Numbered from the stretch's first letter, positions 36,179 to 43,839 are shown. The stretch is 64,000 nucleotides of DNA from Clostridiales bacterium (GCA_017561715.1 JAFZBN010000017.1:62001-126000), one strand, 5' to 3'. Notes: generated by a model not told the origin, from the letters alone. Numbers and translations: made by a program.

Positions 36179-36203
36179 GATTTTCGAAGAAAAATCAAAT
36201 TCT

Positions 36204-37664
36204 TTAAGCCAGTCCGAGCAGCTCGGATAATCCGACGGTGAACAGTTCCTTGAACTCGTCAATGGTTTCGATCTCGCCTTCGTAGTAAGAAGGAAGGAGC
36301 TTGTCGATCTCCGCGACCGCGTATTTCTGGATGGTGATATTCTTCGAGATCTCGATCTTCTTTGCTTCCGGTACCAGGATCGTGTAAGGGTTCTGTCCGC
36401 GAAGGAAATCGCTTGTGAAGTTCGGATCCGCCGCGCACTTTTCCATGATGCTCACGCTGTTGACGAACTGTCCCTTTACGGCCAGATCCGTCAATACCGT
36501 CTCGTCCGTCGTCAATGTACGCAGTACTTTCCCCGCGGTCTCTTTTCTGTCACAGGTAGACGCGACCATCAGCCACATGCCTCCGTCAAAAGAAGGTGTC
36601 GCGGCAGGTACGATCGACCAGCCTGTTTCCGGCGGGGTCGTCGTGCTCTCTGTCGTTTCCGCGCCGGTCTCTGTAGAGGTCGTTGTCTCTTCTACTTCTT
36701 TATGTCCCGGAACATAGCCGATCACATCGGAAGCGGTCTTCAGTGATCCGAAGAACAGAACACACTGTCCGTCAGCGATCGCCTGCTGCCATTCGGTACT
36801 TCCGTATGCAAGATCCATCGTCAGCGTCTCGTGATAAAGTGTCGACTGAAGCGCGACATACTTATCAAAATCGATATCCGTCTTAACGGCTCCGTCTTCT
36901 ACCCAGGGAGTCGTATGTCCCGCCCAGAAAACATTGCTGATCTGGGTCCTGTCGGCAAGAAGCTTCTTCGCGCCTTCGGAATTCATGCTCACTTCTCTGG
37001 CATACTCAAGGAGCGTATCCCACGAGGAGACCATCGGCGCCACCTTGGAAGGATCTGCCGTTCCCAGGCACTGCTCCGCCTCGGCACGGTTATAGAAGAC
37101 CACTGACGGCTGAAGTTCGAAAGCCAGTGCCTTTATGGAATTCTCGTCATTCGTGGCCGCGTCATAGGTGTACTTGAACTGATCGGAAAGCTCCTGTCGG
37201 CCGATGCCTACCTGCTCAATACCGATCGAGTGCTCACTTGCCGTCCAGGCTTCGAGATTGTCGGCATCCATCAGGAAAAGATCCGGTTTCTTCTCACCCA
37301 GAACGATCGCGTTATTAAGCTCTTTAATATATTCGGAACGATCGATATAGACATACTCATATTCGATATCCGTAAGATAATCGGCGAGCGTCTGTTCGAA
37401 GTCTTTATCGTATCCGTAGATTACGAGGGGATCTGTCGATTCGTCAGTGACGGTACTCGGAACGGACGGTTCCGAGGAAGGTTCTGTTCCTCCGGATGTA
37501 TCCGTCGGATCTTCCGTATCGGTAGGGATCGTTCCGGTCGGTTTTTTCTCGGAAGTCTTCTCTGTCTGATCGTCTGTTTCCTTCGAAGAAGAGGGCTTGC
37601 AGGCGCACATCGGCAACGCCATCGAGACCACAAGTATCGAAGCTAAAAGTTTACCTGCTTTCAT
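36204..37664 (-). CDS. Extracellular solute-binding lipoprotein, probably for oligosaccharides
   Basis: 486 residues. The signal peptide ends at MCAC with C22 as the likely lipidated residue. A Thr/Glu/Pro linker (about 25-78) precedes a family-1 type binding domain: DPLVIYGYDKDFEQTLADYL, KKPDLFLMDADNLEAW, PSVVFYNRAEAEQC and WQQAIADGQCVLFFGSL. A second Thr-rich insert (about 330-348) interrupts the domain. Its position directly ahead of the cellobiose and cellodextrin phosphorylase genes suggests a cello-oligosaccharide ligand, but this is context only. No permeases adjoin it. Confidence 0.85.
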   Translation of the reverse strand: MKAGKLLASILVVSMALPMCACKPSSSKETDDQTEKTSEKKPTGTIPTDTEDPTDTSGGTEPSSEPSVPSTVTDESTDPLVIYGYDKDFEQTLADYLTDIEYEYVYIDRSEYIKELNNAIVLGEKKPDLFLMDADNLEAWTASEHSIGIEQVGIGRQELSDQFKYTYDAATNDENSIKALAFELQPSVVFYNRAEAEQCLGTADPSKVAPMVSSWDTLLEYAREVSMNSEGAKKLLADRTQISNVFWAGHTTPWVEDGAVKTDIDFDKYVALQSTLYHETLTMDLAYGSTEWQQAIADGQCVLFFGSLKTASDVIGYVPGHKEVEETTTSTETGAETTESTTTPPETGWSIVPAATPSFDGGMWLMVASTCDRKETAGKVLRTLTTDETVLTDLAVKGQFVNSVSIMEKCAADPNFTSDFLRGQNPYTILVPEAKKIEISKNITIQKYAVAEIDKLLPSYYEGEIETIDEFKELFTVGLSELLGLA

Positions 37665-37693
37665 CTTACCCTCCGCAGAAATATCTACGATAA

Positions 37694-37722
37694 AGTTTAC
37701 AACAATACTTGACCTCTTTCAA
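37694..37722 (-). promoter_or_regulatory. Promoter of the solute-binding lipoprotein gene
   Basis: On the minus strand TTGAAA (37717-37722), 17 bases, TAAACT (37694-37699), 30 bases before the start codon. Confidence 0.6.
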
Positions 37723-37755
37723 CAAAAGTGACCGCACGGTTAGTTTCCCGAATAA

Positions 37756-37784
37756 TTGACAACACCGCTGTTTCATAATAAAAT
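37756..37784 (+). promoter_or_regulatory. Promoter of tRNA-Ala(GGC)
   Basis: TTGACA (37756-37761), 17 bases, TAAAAT (37779-37784), 24 bases before the tRNA. Confidence 0.75.
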
Positions 37785-37808
37785 CTCATTTGTCTGACAA
37801 AGACTCTC

Positions 37809-37884
37809 GGGGCATTAGCGCAGTTGGGAGCGCATCACACTGGCAGTGTGGGGGTCAGGGGTTCAAGTCCCCTATGCTCCACCA
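37809..37884 (+). tRNA. tRNA-Ala, anticodon GGC
   Basis: Complete cloverleaf with encoded CCA. Acceptor arms GGGGCAT/ATGCTCC again contain G3:U70. The D arm is GCGC/GCGC. The anticodon arm TCACA-CTGGCAG-TGTGG gives GGC, reading GCC/GCU codons. The T arm is AGGGG-TTCAAGT-CCCCT. It differs from the tRNA-Ala at 1153 in the D, anticodon and T arms but shares the acceptor stem. Confidence 0.96.
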
Positions 37885-37888
37885 AATC

Positions 37889-37918
37889 AAAAGGCCGTCT
37901 CAAACGAGACGGCCTTTT
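37889..37918. terminator. Bidirectional terminator between tRNA-Ala and the radical-SAM gene cluster
   Basis: AAAAGGCCGTCTC and GAGACGGCCTTTTG form a 13-bp stem around AAAC with T or A tracts on both flanks. It ends the tRNA on plus and the small-protein transcript on minus. Confidence 0.88.
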
Positions 37919-37971
37919 GCTATTCATACGAGGCTGCAGGGAATCGTACAAATCATGTCTTTTATGTTTCT

Positions 37972-38277
37972 TTAACTGCGAAAAAGCTTCTCGGCCTTCG
38001 GATGGATCTTCTTCAGATCGATCTTTCTTTCGAGGATCTGTTTCCTAAGCTCAGCAATATCCGACGGACCGGAAACCTTGTAGTATATTTGGCAATGTGG
38101 AACATATACGCAATTATTCGTTCTCGTACATGGATCACGTTCGAGAACTGGATCTCTGCCTATGATCACACGCTCCACCAGTTTCCGGTCAATGCCGGCC
38201 GCAACCAGTTTCTTGGAAATGCTCTCCGCCTCAGCTTGAGTTAATGTAATATCCGTATTGAACTCTTTGCTTTTCAT
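37972..38277 (-). CDS. Cys-containing small protein 1, possible radical-SAM substrate
   Basis: 101 residues from the ATG at 38277. This start is five bases after GAGGTGA, the same spacing as in its paralogue; an ATG nine bases earlier overlaps the site. The conserved N-terminal half (FNTDITLTQAEAESI, KLVAAGIDRKLVERVI) looks like a helical leader. The middle (40-68) is divergent and holds Cys at 50, 56 and 62 (CX5CX5C). The C-terminal end (GPSDIAELRKQILER, IHPKAEKLFR) is again conserved. It is the last gene of the radical-SAM operon. A precursor or partner peptide modified at the Cys region is inferred. A metal-binding accessory protein is the alternative. Confidence 0.75.
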   Translation of the reverse strand: MKSKEFNTDITLTQAEAESISKKLVAAGIDRKLVERVIIGRDPVLERDPCTRTNNCVYVPHCQIYYKVSGPSDIAELRKQILERKIDLKKIHPKAEKLFRS

Positions 38278-38321
38278 TTTCATCACCTCTACTTTTCCGG
38301 TAATAATCTACCCGGATCTCG

Positions 38322-38633
38322 TTAGTCGCGGAAAAGCGTCTCTGCTTTCGGATGGATCGACTTGATATCAATGTTCCTCTCGAGAATTTGCTTCTTAAGC
38401 TCTGCAATATCTGTCGGTCCAGCTGACCTGAAGTATTTAGTACACGGATTCTTACCTTTTACGCAGTGAACACAGTTTTCTGTTTTATCACATCCTTTAC
38501 CACCAAATACGCGTTCGTCGATCACTCTCGCAACCAGTTTCCGGTCGATTCCGGCTGCAACCAGTTTATTGGTAATAGTCTCTGCATCTGCCTTAGTTAA
38601 TGTAATTTCTGTATTAAACCCTTTACTTTTCAT
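38322..38633 (-). CDS. Cys-containing small protein 2, possible radical-SAM substrate
   Basis: 103 residues from the ATG at 38633, chosen because AGAGGTGA lies five bases before it and it matches the paralogue. A longer frame overlapping the radical-SAM gene lacks such support. The ends are nearly identical to small protein 1 (FNTEITLTKADAETI, LVAAGIDRKLV, IAELKKQILER, IHPKAETLFRD). The middle differs and carries four Cys at 48, 54, 57 and 64 (CX5CX2CX6C) among Gly, Lys and Thr. It lies 19 bases after the maturase stop. The pair arose by tandem duplication, including the ribosome-site region, with change concentrated in the Cys segment. Confidence 0.75.
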   Translation of the reverse strand: MKSKGFNTEITLTKADAETITNKLVAAGIDRKLVARVIDERVFGGKGCDKTENCVHCVKGKNPCTKYFRSAGPTDIAELKKQILERNIDIKSIHPKAETLFRD

Positions 38634-38652
38634 CTTTGTCACCTCTACTTTT

Positions 38653-40077
38653 CTAGTAATTGTCTGCCGAGATTTCATTTCCGACAGATACTCGTTGTTT
38701 TGTGTTCCGACTTGTATTATTCCCTGCAGCCAGAAAAGAATCGGTATATTTCACCAGTTGGTCTTCAAACCGGTTATTGTAATAATCGCAATCATACATA
38801 TTTGCCGACTCCTCATTCGGAAGGGCCGGCCGGATACAGCCTCCACCGCAGATAAAAGCGAATCTGCAACGGATACAATTCTTTTTGTATCCCATCATTT
38901 TTCTTTTCCACTCTTCTTTGGGTTCAGGATTCCATTGGATCGAACCTGTCTCGTCATATGTGCCGATCACGTCTTCCGTTCCGCCTACACAGGACCAACA
39001 AGGATAAATGGTCCCGTCCGGAGCAAAGACACGAAGAAGGCTGTCTGCGCCACAGGCGGCGACTTTGAGCGGATACTTCTGATTAAGATAAACAACAGGA
39101 AAAAGATGATCATCCAGATCCGCTGTCCGGCCGGTAATATCGTATTCAAGTTGCGGATATTCTTGCTCTACGGCTTCTTCCAGTTTCTTTAATTCCGTAT
39201 TCACAAGTGTCAGGTCTCCGGCGCCCACTACAGCATAGGCATTAACCATAAAAGACGGATCGTTCAAGAATCCTCTTCTATCCAGGTCTTCCAGAAGATC
39301 CATAAATTGCGGCTCATTTCGTTTGTCGAGATTGACTCGCATCTTGACGATAACGTCTGTATCTTTCAACGCCGTCTCGATATTCTTCATTATCTTGTCA
39401 TAGGAAGATTCTCTATCCAGTGCGATCCTTCTGCTGTTATGGATCTCGCGGGGACCATCGACCGTGATCTGCAAGGAACTGATTTTCTTGCTCCCGAGAA
39501 GATCCATATAATGCTCGAGGTCATGGCCGTTCGTCACAGCAAAACATGTATTATCGATTTCTTCGCACTTTTCCAGGATGTACTCGATTATATCCCGGTT
39601 TTCTTTTGCCAGCGGTTCTCCGCCGTAAAGGGTAATGTTTTCTCCCGGCTCTATCTTGTCTTTTATGATTTTAAAGACCGCATCCACCTGTTCTTTCGTC
39701 ATTACTTTGGAAGGATATCCGCCTTCTTTTTCAAAACAGTATGTGCAACGGTAATTACAGCCCATAAAGGGTACCAGAACGACAGCCCATTGATCGGGAT
39801 CTCTTAGCGAATTCATTTCAAAAGCAAGTGCTTCTGCCTTCGCCGCTTCTTCATCCTGAGTCAGTTCTGTCAGGTATCCTCTTTCCAGGAAATGCTCACG
39901 GATCACCTCAATTTTGTCCATGATCTCCGATGGCAGGACATCTTCATGTGCATAGGAAGAGACGACTTCATAAGCCTCTTCATCGATCGTGTCCATGAGC
40001 CCCGTGAGCCCGTTGAGAAGAATGTGCTCCCCATTAGATAAAGGAGCAGTAAAAATGTTGTAACTGCTGAATCTCAT
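38653..40077 (-). CDS. Radical SAM/SPASM peptide maturase
   Basis: 474 residues. Radical-SAM cluster ligands are C107, C111 and C114 (CNYRCTYC). YGGEPL (151-156) is the AdoMet-binding GGE region. The SPASM domain has the full seven-Cys pattern: C342, then G355 and C360, then C401, C404, C410, C414 and C430, enough for two auxiliary [4Fe-4S] clusters. The first ~75 residues (YNIFTAPL...HILLNGLTGLMDTIDEEAYEVV) look like the peptide-recognition wing found in sactisynthase and ranthipeptide maturases. Two Cys-rich small proteins follow in the same operon. The product type (thioether or other) cannot be told. RBS GGAGGG lies five bases before the ATG. Confidence 0.9.
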   Translation of the reverse strand: MRFSSYNIFTAPLSNGEHILLNGLTGLMDTIDEEAYEVVSSYAHEDVLPSEIMDKIEVIREHFLERGYLTELTQDEEAAKAEALAFEMNSLRDPDQWAVVLVPFMGCNYRCTYCFEKEGGYPSKVMTKEQVDAVFKIIKDKIEPGENITLYGGEPLAKENRDIIEYILEKCEEIDNTCFAVTNGHDLEHYMDLLGSKKISSLQITVDGPREIHNSRRIALDRESSYDKIMKNIETALKDTDVIVKMRVNLDKRNEPQFMDLLEDLDRRGFLNDPSFMVNAYAVVGAGDLTLVNTELKKLEEAVEQEYPQLEYDITGRTADLDDHLFPVVYLNQKYPLKVAACGADSLLRVFAPDGTIYPCWSCVGGTEDVIGTYDETGSIQWNPEPKEEWKRKMMGYKKNCIRCRFAFICGGGCIRPALPNEESANMYDCDYYNNRFEDQLVKYTDSFLAAGNNTSRNTKQRVSVGNEISADNY

Positions 40078-40324
40078 AACAACCCTCCGATTCTTCGCAT
40101 CAGAAAATAGCTTCTGAATGCGCGCGCCAAAATACCTCCTGTTCAGAAGTTCCTATCGGGACTTCTTTTGAACAAGAAGTTCAGTTTCTTCGGGATTATG
40201 TCACTGGAAGTCATTTCGTTCCGAAGAACGAATCATGATGAAAAGTTGTTATGTCGTTTTGTGTAAAAGATTCACTGGATGGCGCTTGGAATCGGATTCT
40301 GTCATCTCATTCCGAAGTAATTTC
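40078..40324 (-). promoter_or_regulatory. Long structured leader of the radical-SAM operon
   Basis: The transcript would have ~240 untranslated bases. Stems include CGTTC/GAACG around a TCTTCGG region and GAAGTCCC...GGGAACTTC-like pairing. Near the gene TTCTGAA and TTCAGAA flank a perfect AGGAGG (about 40136). After this site a short TTG-initiated frame (MARAFRSYFLMRRIGGLL) could be translated and ends overlapping the maturase ATG as TTATGA. Control by attenuation or coupling is speculation. Confidence 0.4.
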
Positions 40325-40353
40325 ATTATAGACTACCGAGAAACAATTGTCAC
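40325..40353 (-). promoter_or_regulatory. Promoter of the radical-SAM operon
   Basis: On the minus strand GTGACA (40348-40353), 17 bases, TATAAT (40325-40330). The -10 box is perfect. Confidence 0.7.
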
Positions 40354-40407
40354 TAAAAATTGACAACTCCGTTTTCTCCCCTCACAAACCGCGCGCGAAC
40401 GACACAC

Positions 40408-40534
40408 GAGTAATCGGTAACAGCATAAGAATACAAAAAGAAAAACTCTTCGAAGCCTCCGCAGGGCAACGCCCGAGGACCAGCGAGAAAGAGTTTTTCT
40501 TTTTAGTATCTTATTAGGTTTCTACCGATTACTC
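40408..40534. repeat. Very long palindrome, copy D, covering the glmS stop codon
   Basis: A perfect outer 12-bp stem GAGTAATCGGTA (40408-40419) / TACCGATTACTC (40523-40534) includes the last Glu codon and TAA stop of glmS. Inner stems are ATAAGA/TCTTAT and AAAAAGAAAAACTC with its complement. The core (40454-40484) reads GCCTCCGCA, GGGC-AAC-GCCC, GAGGACCAGC. It presumably terminates glmS. I see no gene in 40078-40528. Confidence 0.9.
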
Positions 40535-42355
40535 TACCGTAACGGACTTCGCAAGGTTCTTCGGCTTATCGATATCGCAGCCGTTCTCCTTGGCAACGTG
40601 GTAAGCGAGCATCTGTAAAGGAACGATCTCAACTACCGCGGAGAAGAGATTGTCGATCTTCGGAATAAAGATAACATCATCTGCCTGAGCCAGGATCTCA
40701 TGGTTGCCCTTGTAGGTAACCGCCAGGACCTCAGCGCCACGGGCCTTGACCTCAACGATGTTGCTCAATGTCTTTTCCATGATGTGCGGGTTGCAGCAAA
40801 GAGCGATGACCGGCTGATGCTCTTCGATGAGAGCGATAGTACCGTGCTTGAGCTCACCCGCGGCATAGGATTCTGCGTGGATGTAGGAGATCTCCTTCAT
40901 CTTCAGGGCAGCCTCCAGAGCGATCGCGGAGTCGGTATTTCTTCCGATGAAGAACATCGACTTGGTGTTGTGGTATTTCTTCGCCATCTTCGGGATCTTC
41001 GGGTTCATGTCGAGAACTTCCTGAACACGCTTCGGGAGCATCAGGAGTGTGGACAGGTGATGGTAATAATCGGCATCCTCGATCCTCTCGAGTGTCTTAG
41101 CGATGTAAACGGCAACCAGGTACAGAACGGAAACCTGTGTCGTGTAACCCTTTGTGGTCGCAACGGCGATCTCCGGACCCGCCCATGTGTAAAGGACATC
41201 ATCCGCGAGCTTTGCGATGGTGCTTCCGACAACGTTTACGATTGCCAGAGTTCTGGCGCCTCTCTCCTTGCACTCCTTCATGGCAGCGATAGTATCCGCT
41301 GTCTCACCGGACTGGGAAAGAACGATCAGAAGTGTGTGCTCGTCGATCAGCGGATCGCTGTAACGGAGTTCACTTGCGAGCTCACAGGAAACCGGGATAC
41401 GGCAGAGCTTTTCGATCGTGTACTTGGCGGCGCATCCTGCATAGTAAGCGGAACCGCATGCCGTGATGACGATCTTGTTGATGGACTCGAGATAATCCTT
41501 TGTCCATTCGATCTCGTCGAGAACGATCTTGCCGTCCTTGATACGAGGAGCAACAGTTGCCTTAACAGCTCTCGGCTGCTCGATGATCTCCTTGAGCATG
41601 AAGTGCTCGTAGCCGCCTTTCTCAGCTGCTTCGATATCCCATGTGATACGAGAGATCTTCTTTGTGATGGTCTGACCTGCCGCGTCAAATACCTTGACTT
41701 CTTCAGGAGTCAGTTCAGCGAACTCACCGTCATCGAGGTAGATCGCGTTTCTTGTGTTGGCTACGAGTGCGGTAACGTCAGATGCGAAGAAGTTCTCACC
41801 TGCGCCGACACCGAGGATCAGCGGGCTTGCCTCACGTGCAACTACGATCGTGTCCGGCTTATCTGTGCAGATAACACCGAGAGCGTAGGAACCGGAAAGA
41901 CGAGCGGATGTCTTGATAACGGCACGACGAAGGTCTCCCTTGTAGTACATTTCGATGAGGTGAACGATGACCTCTGTATCTGTTTCACTGTCGAAGTGAT
42001 AGCCCTTGCCGATGAGCTCTTCACGAAGAGAAATGTAGTTCTCGATGATACCGTTGTGAACGATCGCGAAACGGCCGTCGTTACTCAGGTGCGGGTGCGC
42101 GTTCGTATCTGTCGGAGCGCCGTGTGTTGCCCATCTGGTATGACCGATACCGAGCAAACCGGGGCAATTCTTACCGTCTTCTGTCAGTTCGCAGAGATTC
42201 GCGATACGGCCGCTTACCTTATCGACTTTGATGACACCTTCATTTAAAACGGCAACTCCCGCAGAGTCATAGCCTCTGTATTCGAGTTTCTTAAGTCCGT
42301 CCAGAAGGATCGGTGCCGCCGGCTGTGATCCTGTATATCCAACGATTCCACACAT
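40529..42355 (-). CDS. glmS: GlmS, glutamine-fructose-6-phosphate aminotransferase
   Basis: 608 residues, standard length. The N-terminal CGIVGYTG exposes Cys2 as glutaminase nucleophile after Met removal. HTRWATHGAPTDTNAHPH and the NGIIENY loop complete the glutaminase half. Two SIS sugar-isomerase domains follow, with SQSGETADTIAAM and the C-terminal LAKSVTVE that closes the active site. It makes glucosamine 6-phosphate for peptidoglycan. Only 90 bases separate it from purA and none resemble the glmS ribozyme, so the ribozyme control of many Bacillota is missing here. Confidence 0.97.
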   Translation of the reverse strand: MCGIVGYTGSQPAAPILLDGLKKLEYRGYDSAGVAVLNEGVIKVDKVSGRIANLCELTEDGKNCPGLLGIGHTRWATHGAPTDTNAHPHLSNDGRFAIVHNGIIENYISLREELIGKGYHFDSETDTEVIVHLIEMYYKGDLRRAVIKTSARLSGSYALGVICTDKPDTIVVAREASPLILGVGAGENFFASDVTALVANTRNAIYLDDGEFAELTPEEVKVFDAAGQTITKKISRITWDIEAAEKGGYEHFMLKEIIEQPRAVKATVAPRIKDGKIVLDEIEWTKDYLESINKIVITACGSAYYAGCAAKYTIEKLCRIPVSCELASELRYSDPLIDEHTLLIVLSQSGETADTIAAMKECKERGARTLAIVNVVGSTIAKLADDVLYTWAGPEIAVATTKGYTTQVSVLYLVAVYIAKTLERIEDADYYHHLSTLLMLPKRVQEVLDMNPKIPKMAKKYHNTKSMFFIGRNTDSAIALEAALKMKEISYIHAESYAAGELKHGTIALIEEHQPVIALCCNPHIMEKTLSNIVEVKARGAEVLAVTYKGNHEILAQADDVIFIPKIDNLFSAVVEIVPLQMLAYHVAKENGCDIDKPKNLAKSVTVE

Positions 42356-42406
42356 AATGTTCTCCCTTTCTTCCGCATCCTCTTATCGTCTTTTCGGATA
42401 CGAAAA

Positions 42407-42427
42407 CGGGCTTCGAAACGAAGCCCG
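42407..42427 (-). terminator. Terminator of purA
   Basis: On the minus strand CGGGCTTCG-TTT-CGAAGCCCG followed by TTTTCG, 18 bases past the purA stop. Confidence 0.8.
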
Positions 42428-42444
42428 AAGTGTATTGTTCAGAA

Positions 42445-43722
42445 TTATTTTCTGATGATGATGCTCTCTCTTTCAGGTCCGACCGAGACATACGTGATCG
42501 GGCAGCCGATCGCCTTCTCGACGTAAAGGACGTAGTCCTGAGCCTGCTTCGGAAGGTCTTCCCACTTTCTCGCACCGGAGATGTCTGTCTTCCAGCCTTC
42601 GAAATACTCGATGACCGGTTTGCAGGAATTGAGTGCTACCGGGAACGGGAAACGGTCGATCTTCTGTCCGTCGAGTTCATACTGTGTGCATACCGGGATC
42701 TTATCCATGTAGCTCAGAACGTCGAGCTTGGTAAGAGAGATCTCAGTTGCTGCCTGAACTTCGATACCGTAGCGTGTAGCAACGATATCCAGCGGACCAA
42801 CACGACGCGGTCTACCGGTCTTTGCGCCATACTCGAAGCCGGCCTTACGAAGCTCTTCCGCCTCGTCACCGAACATCTCGCATACGAACGGGCCTTCACC
42901 TACGCATGTGGAGTATGCCTTTACGACACCGACAACATCCTCGATCTTCGCACCCGGGAAACCGGATCCGATCGGCGCGTAAGCAGCCATTGTGTTGGAA
43001 GATGTGGTGTACGGGTGGATTCCGTAGTCGAGGTCACGGAGAGATCCGAGCTGAGCCTCGAAGAGGATGTTCTTGTCTTCTTCTTTTGCCTTTGCGAGGA
43101 AAGCACCTGTGTCGCAGACGAACGGCTTGATCTTCTCACAAGCATCGTCGACCCACTCTTTGAGCATTTCCATGGTATACGGTCTTGCTCCGTAAACCTT
43201 TGTGATCGTCAGGTTCTTCCACTCGAGGAGATCTGCGAGGTGCTCCATCAGGTGATCCTTATAGAAGAGTTCGCCGGCAAGGATCGTCTTCTTCTGATAC
43301 TTGTCAGAATAAAACGGAGCGATACCCTGCTTGGTAGAACCGAATTTCTTATCAGCCAGACGCTGTTCTTCCAGTCCGTCCAGTTCTCTGTGCCACGGCA
43401 GAAGGAGAGATGCGCGGTCGGAGATCTTCAGGTTCTCAGGTGTGATCGAAACACCCTGGGAAATAACTTCCGACATTTCCTTCCACAGGTTTTCCGGATC
43501 CAGCGCTACGCCGTTTCCGAGGATATTTACGACACCATCGCGGAAGATACCTGACGGCAGAAGATGCAGAGCGAATTTGCCCTTCTCATTGATAACTGTA
43601 TGACCGGCGTTACCGCCACCCTGGAAACGAACGACGATGTCGTACTTTTCCGTGAGCAGGTCGACCATACGGCCCTTACCTTCATCGCCCCAGTTGATAC
43701 CTACGATTGCGCAGTTTTTCAT
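42445..43722 (-). CDS. purA: PurA, adenylosuccinate synthetase
   Basis: 425 residues from the ATG at 43722, preceded by GGGAGG at six bases. An in-frame start 36 bases upstream is less likely. The GTP loop GDEGKG is at 12-17, and NAGHTV holds the catalytic His. YSDKYQKKT, GSGFPGAKIEDVVGVVKAYSTCVGEGPF and TGRPRRVGPLD are conserved. It joins IMP and aspartate in AMP synthesis. Two promoters lie upstream and its own terminator downstream, so it is monocistronic. Confidence 0.97.
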   Translation of the reverse strand: MKNCAIVGINWGDEGKGRMVDLLTEKYDIVVRFQGGGNAGHTVINEKGKFALHLLPSGIFRDGVVNILGNGVALDPENLWKEMSEVISQGVSITPENLKISDRASLLLPWHRELDGLEEQRLADKKFGSTKQGIAPFYSDKYQKKTILAGELFYKDHLMEHLADLLEWKNLTITKVYGARPYTMEMLKEWVDDACEKIKPFVCDTGAFLAKAKEEDKNILFEAQLGSLRDLDYGIHPYTTSSNTMAAYAPIGSGFPGAKIEDVVGVVKAYSTCVGEGPFVCEMFGDEAEELRKAGFEYGAKTGRPRRVGPLDIVATRYGIEVQAATEISLTKLDVLSYMDKIPVCTQYELDGQKIDRFPFPVALNSCKPVIEYFEGWKTDISGARKWEDLPKQAQDYVLYVEKAIGCPITYVSVGPERESIIIRK

Positions 43723-43771
43723 TTTTTGCCTCCCTTTTCGGTGCGAAAGCCTTTTCAAAACAAGGGTGTCC

Positions 43772-43800
43772 TGAATACTCCATCAAGACACCATTGTCAA
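43772..43800 (-). promoter_or_regulatory. purA promoter P2 (proximal)
   Basis: On the minus strand TTGACA (43795-43800), 17 bases, TATTCA (43772-43777). The -10 lies between GGTGTC and GACACC, an inverted repeat that could hold a regulator or form a leader stem. Confidence 0.6.
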
Positions 43801-43810
43801 TACCGCACAC

Positions 43811-43839
43811 TTTATACTCTATATAATAGGCATTGTCAA
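43811..43839 (-). promoter_or_regulatory. purA promoter P1 (distal)
   Basis: On the minus strand TTGACA (43834-43839), 17 bases, TATAAA (43811-43816). It lies 39 bases upstream of P2 with identical geometry. Confidence 0.75.

Noticed and set aside
38634-38678. Longer N-terminus for small protein 2 starting inside the radical-SAM gene
   Set aside because: The ribosome site and the alignment with its paralogue support the ATG at 38633.
37809-40528. Genomic island integrated at tRNA-Ala
   Set aside because: No integrase and no second copy of the tRNA 3' end (GTCCCCTATGCTCC) was found nearby. The more AT-rich appearance alone does not prove transfer.
42356-42444. glmS ribozyme upstream of glmS
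   Set aside because: Only ~90 bases are available, and they hold the purA terminator. None of the conserved ribozyme core was recognised.
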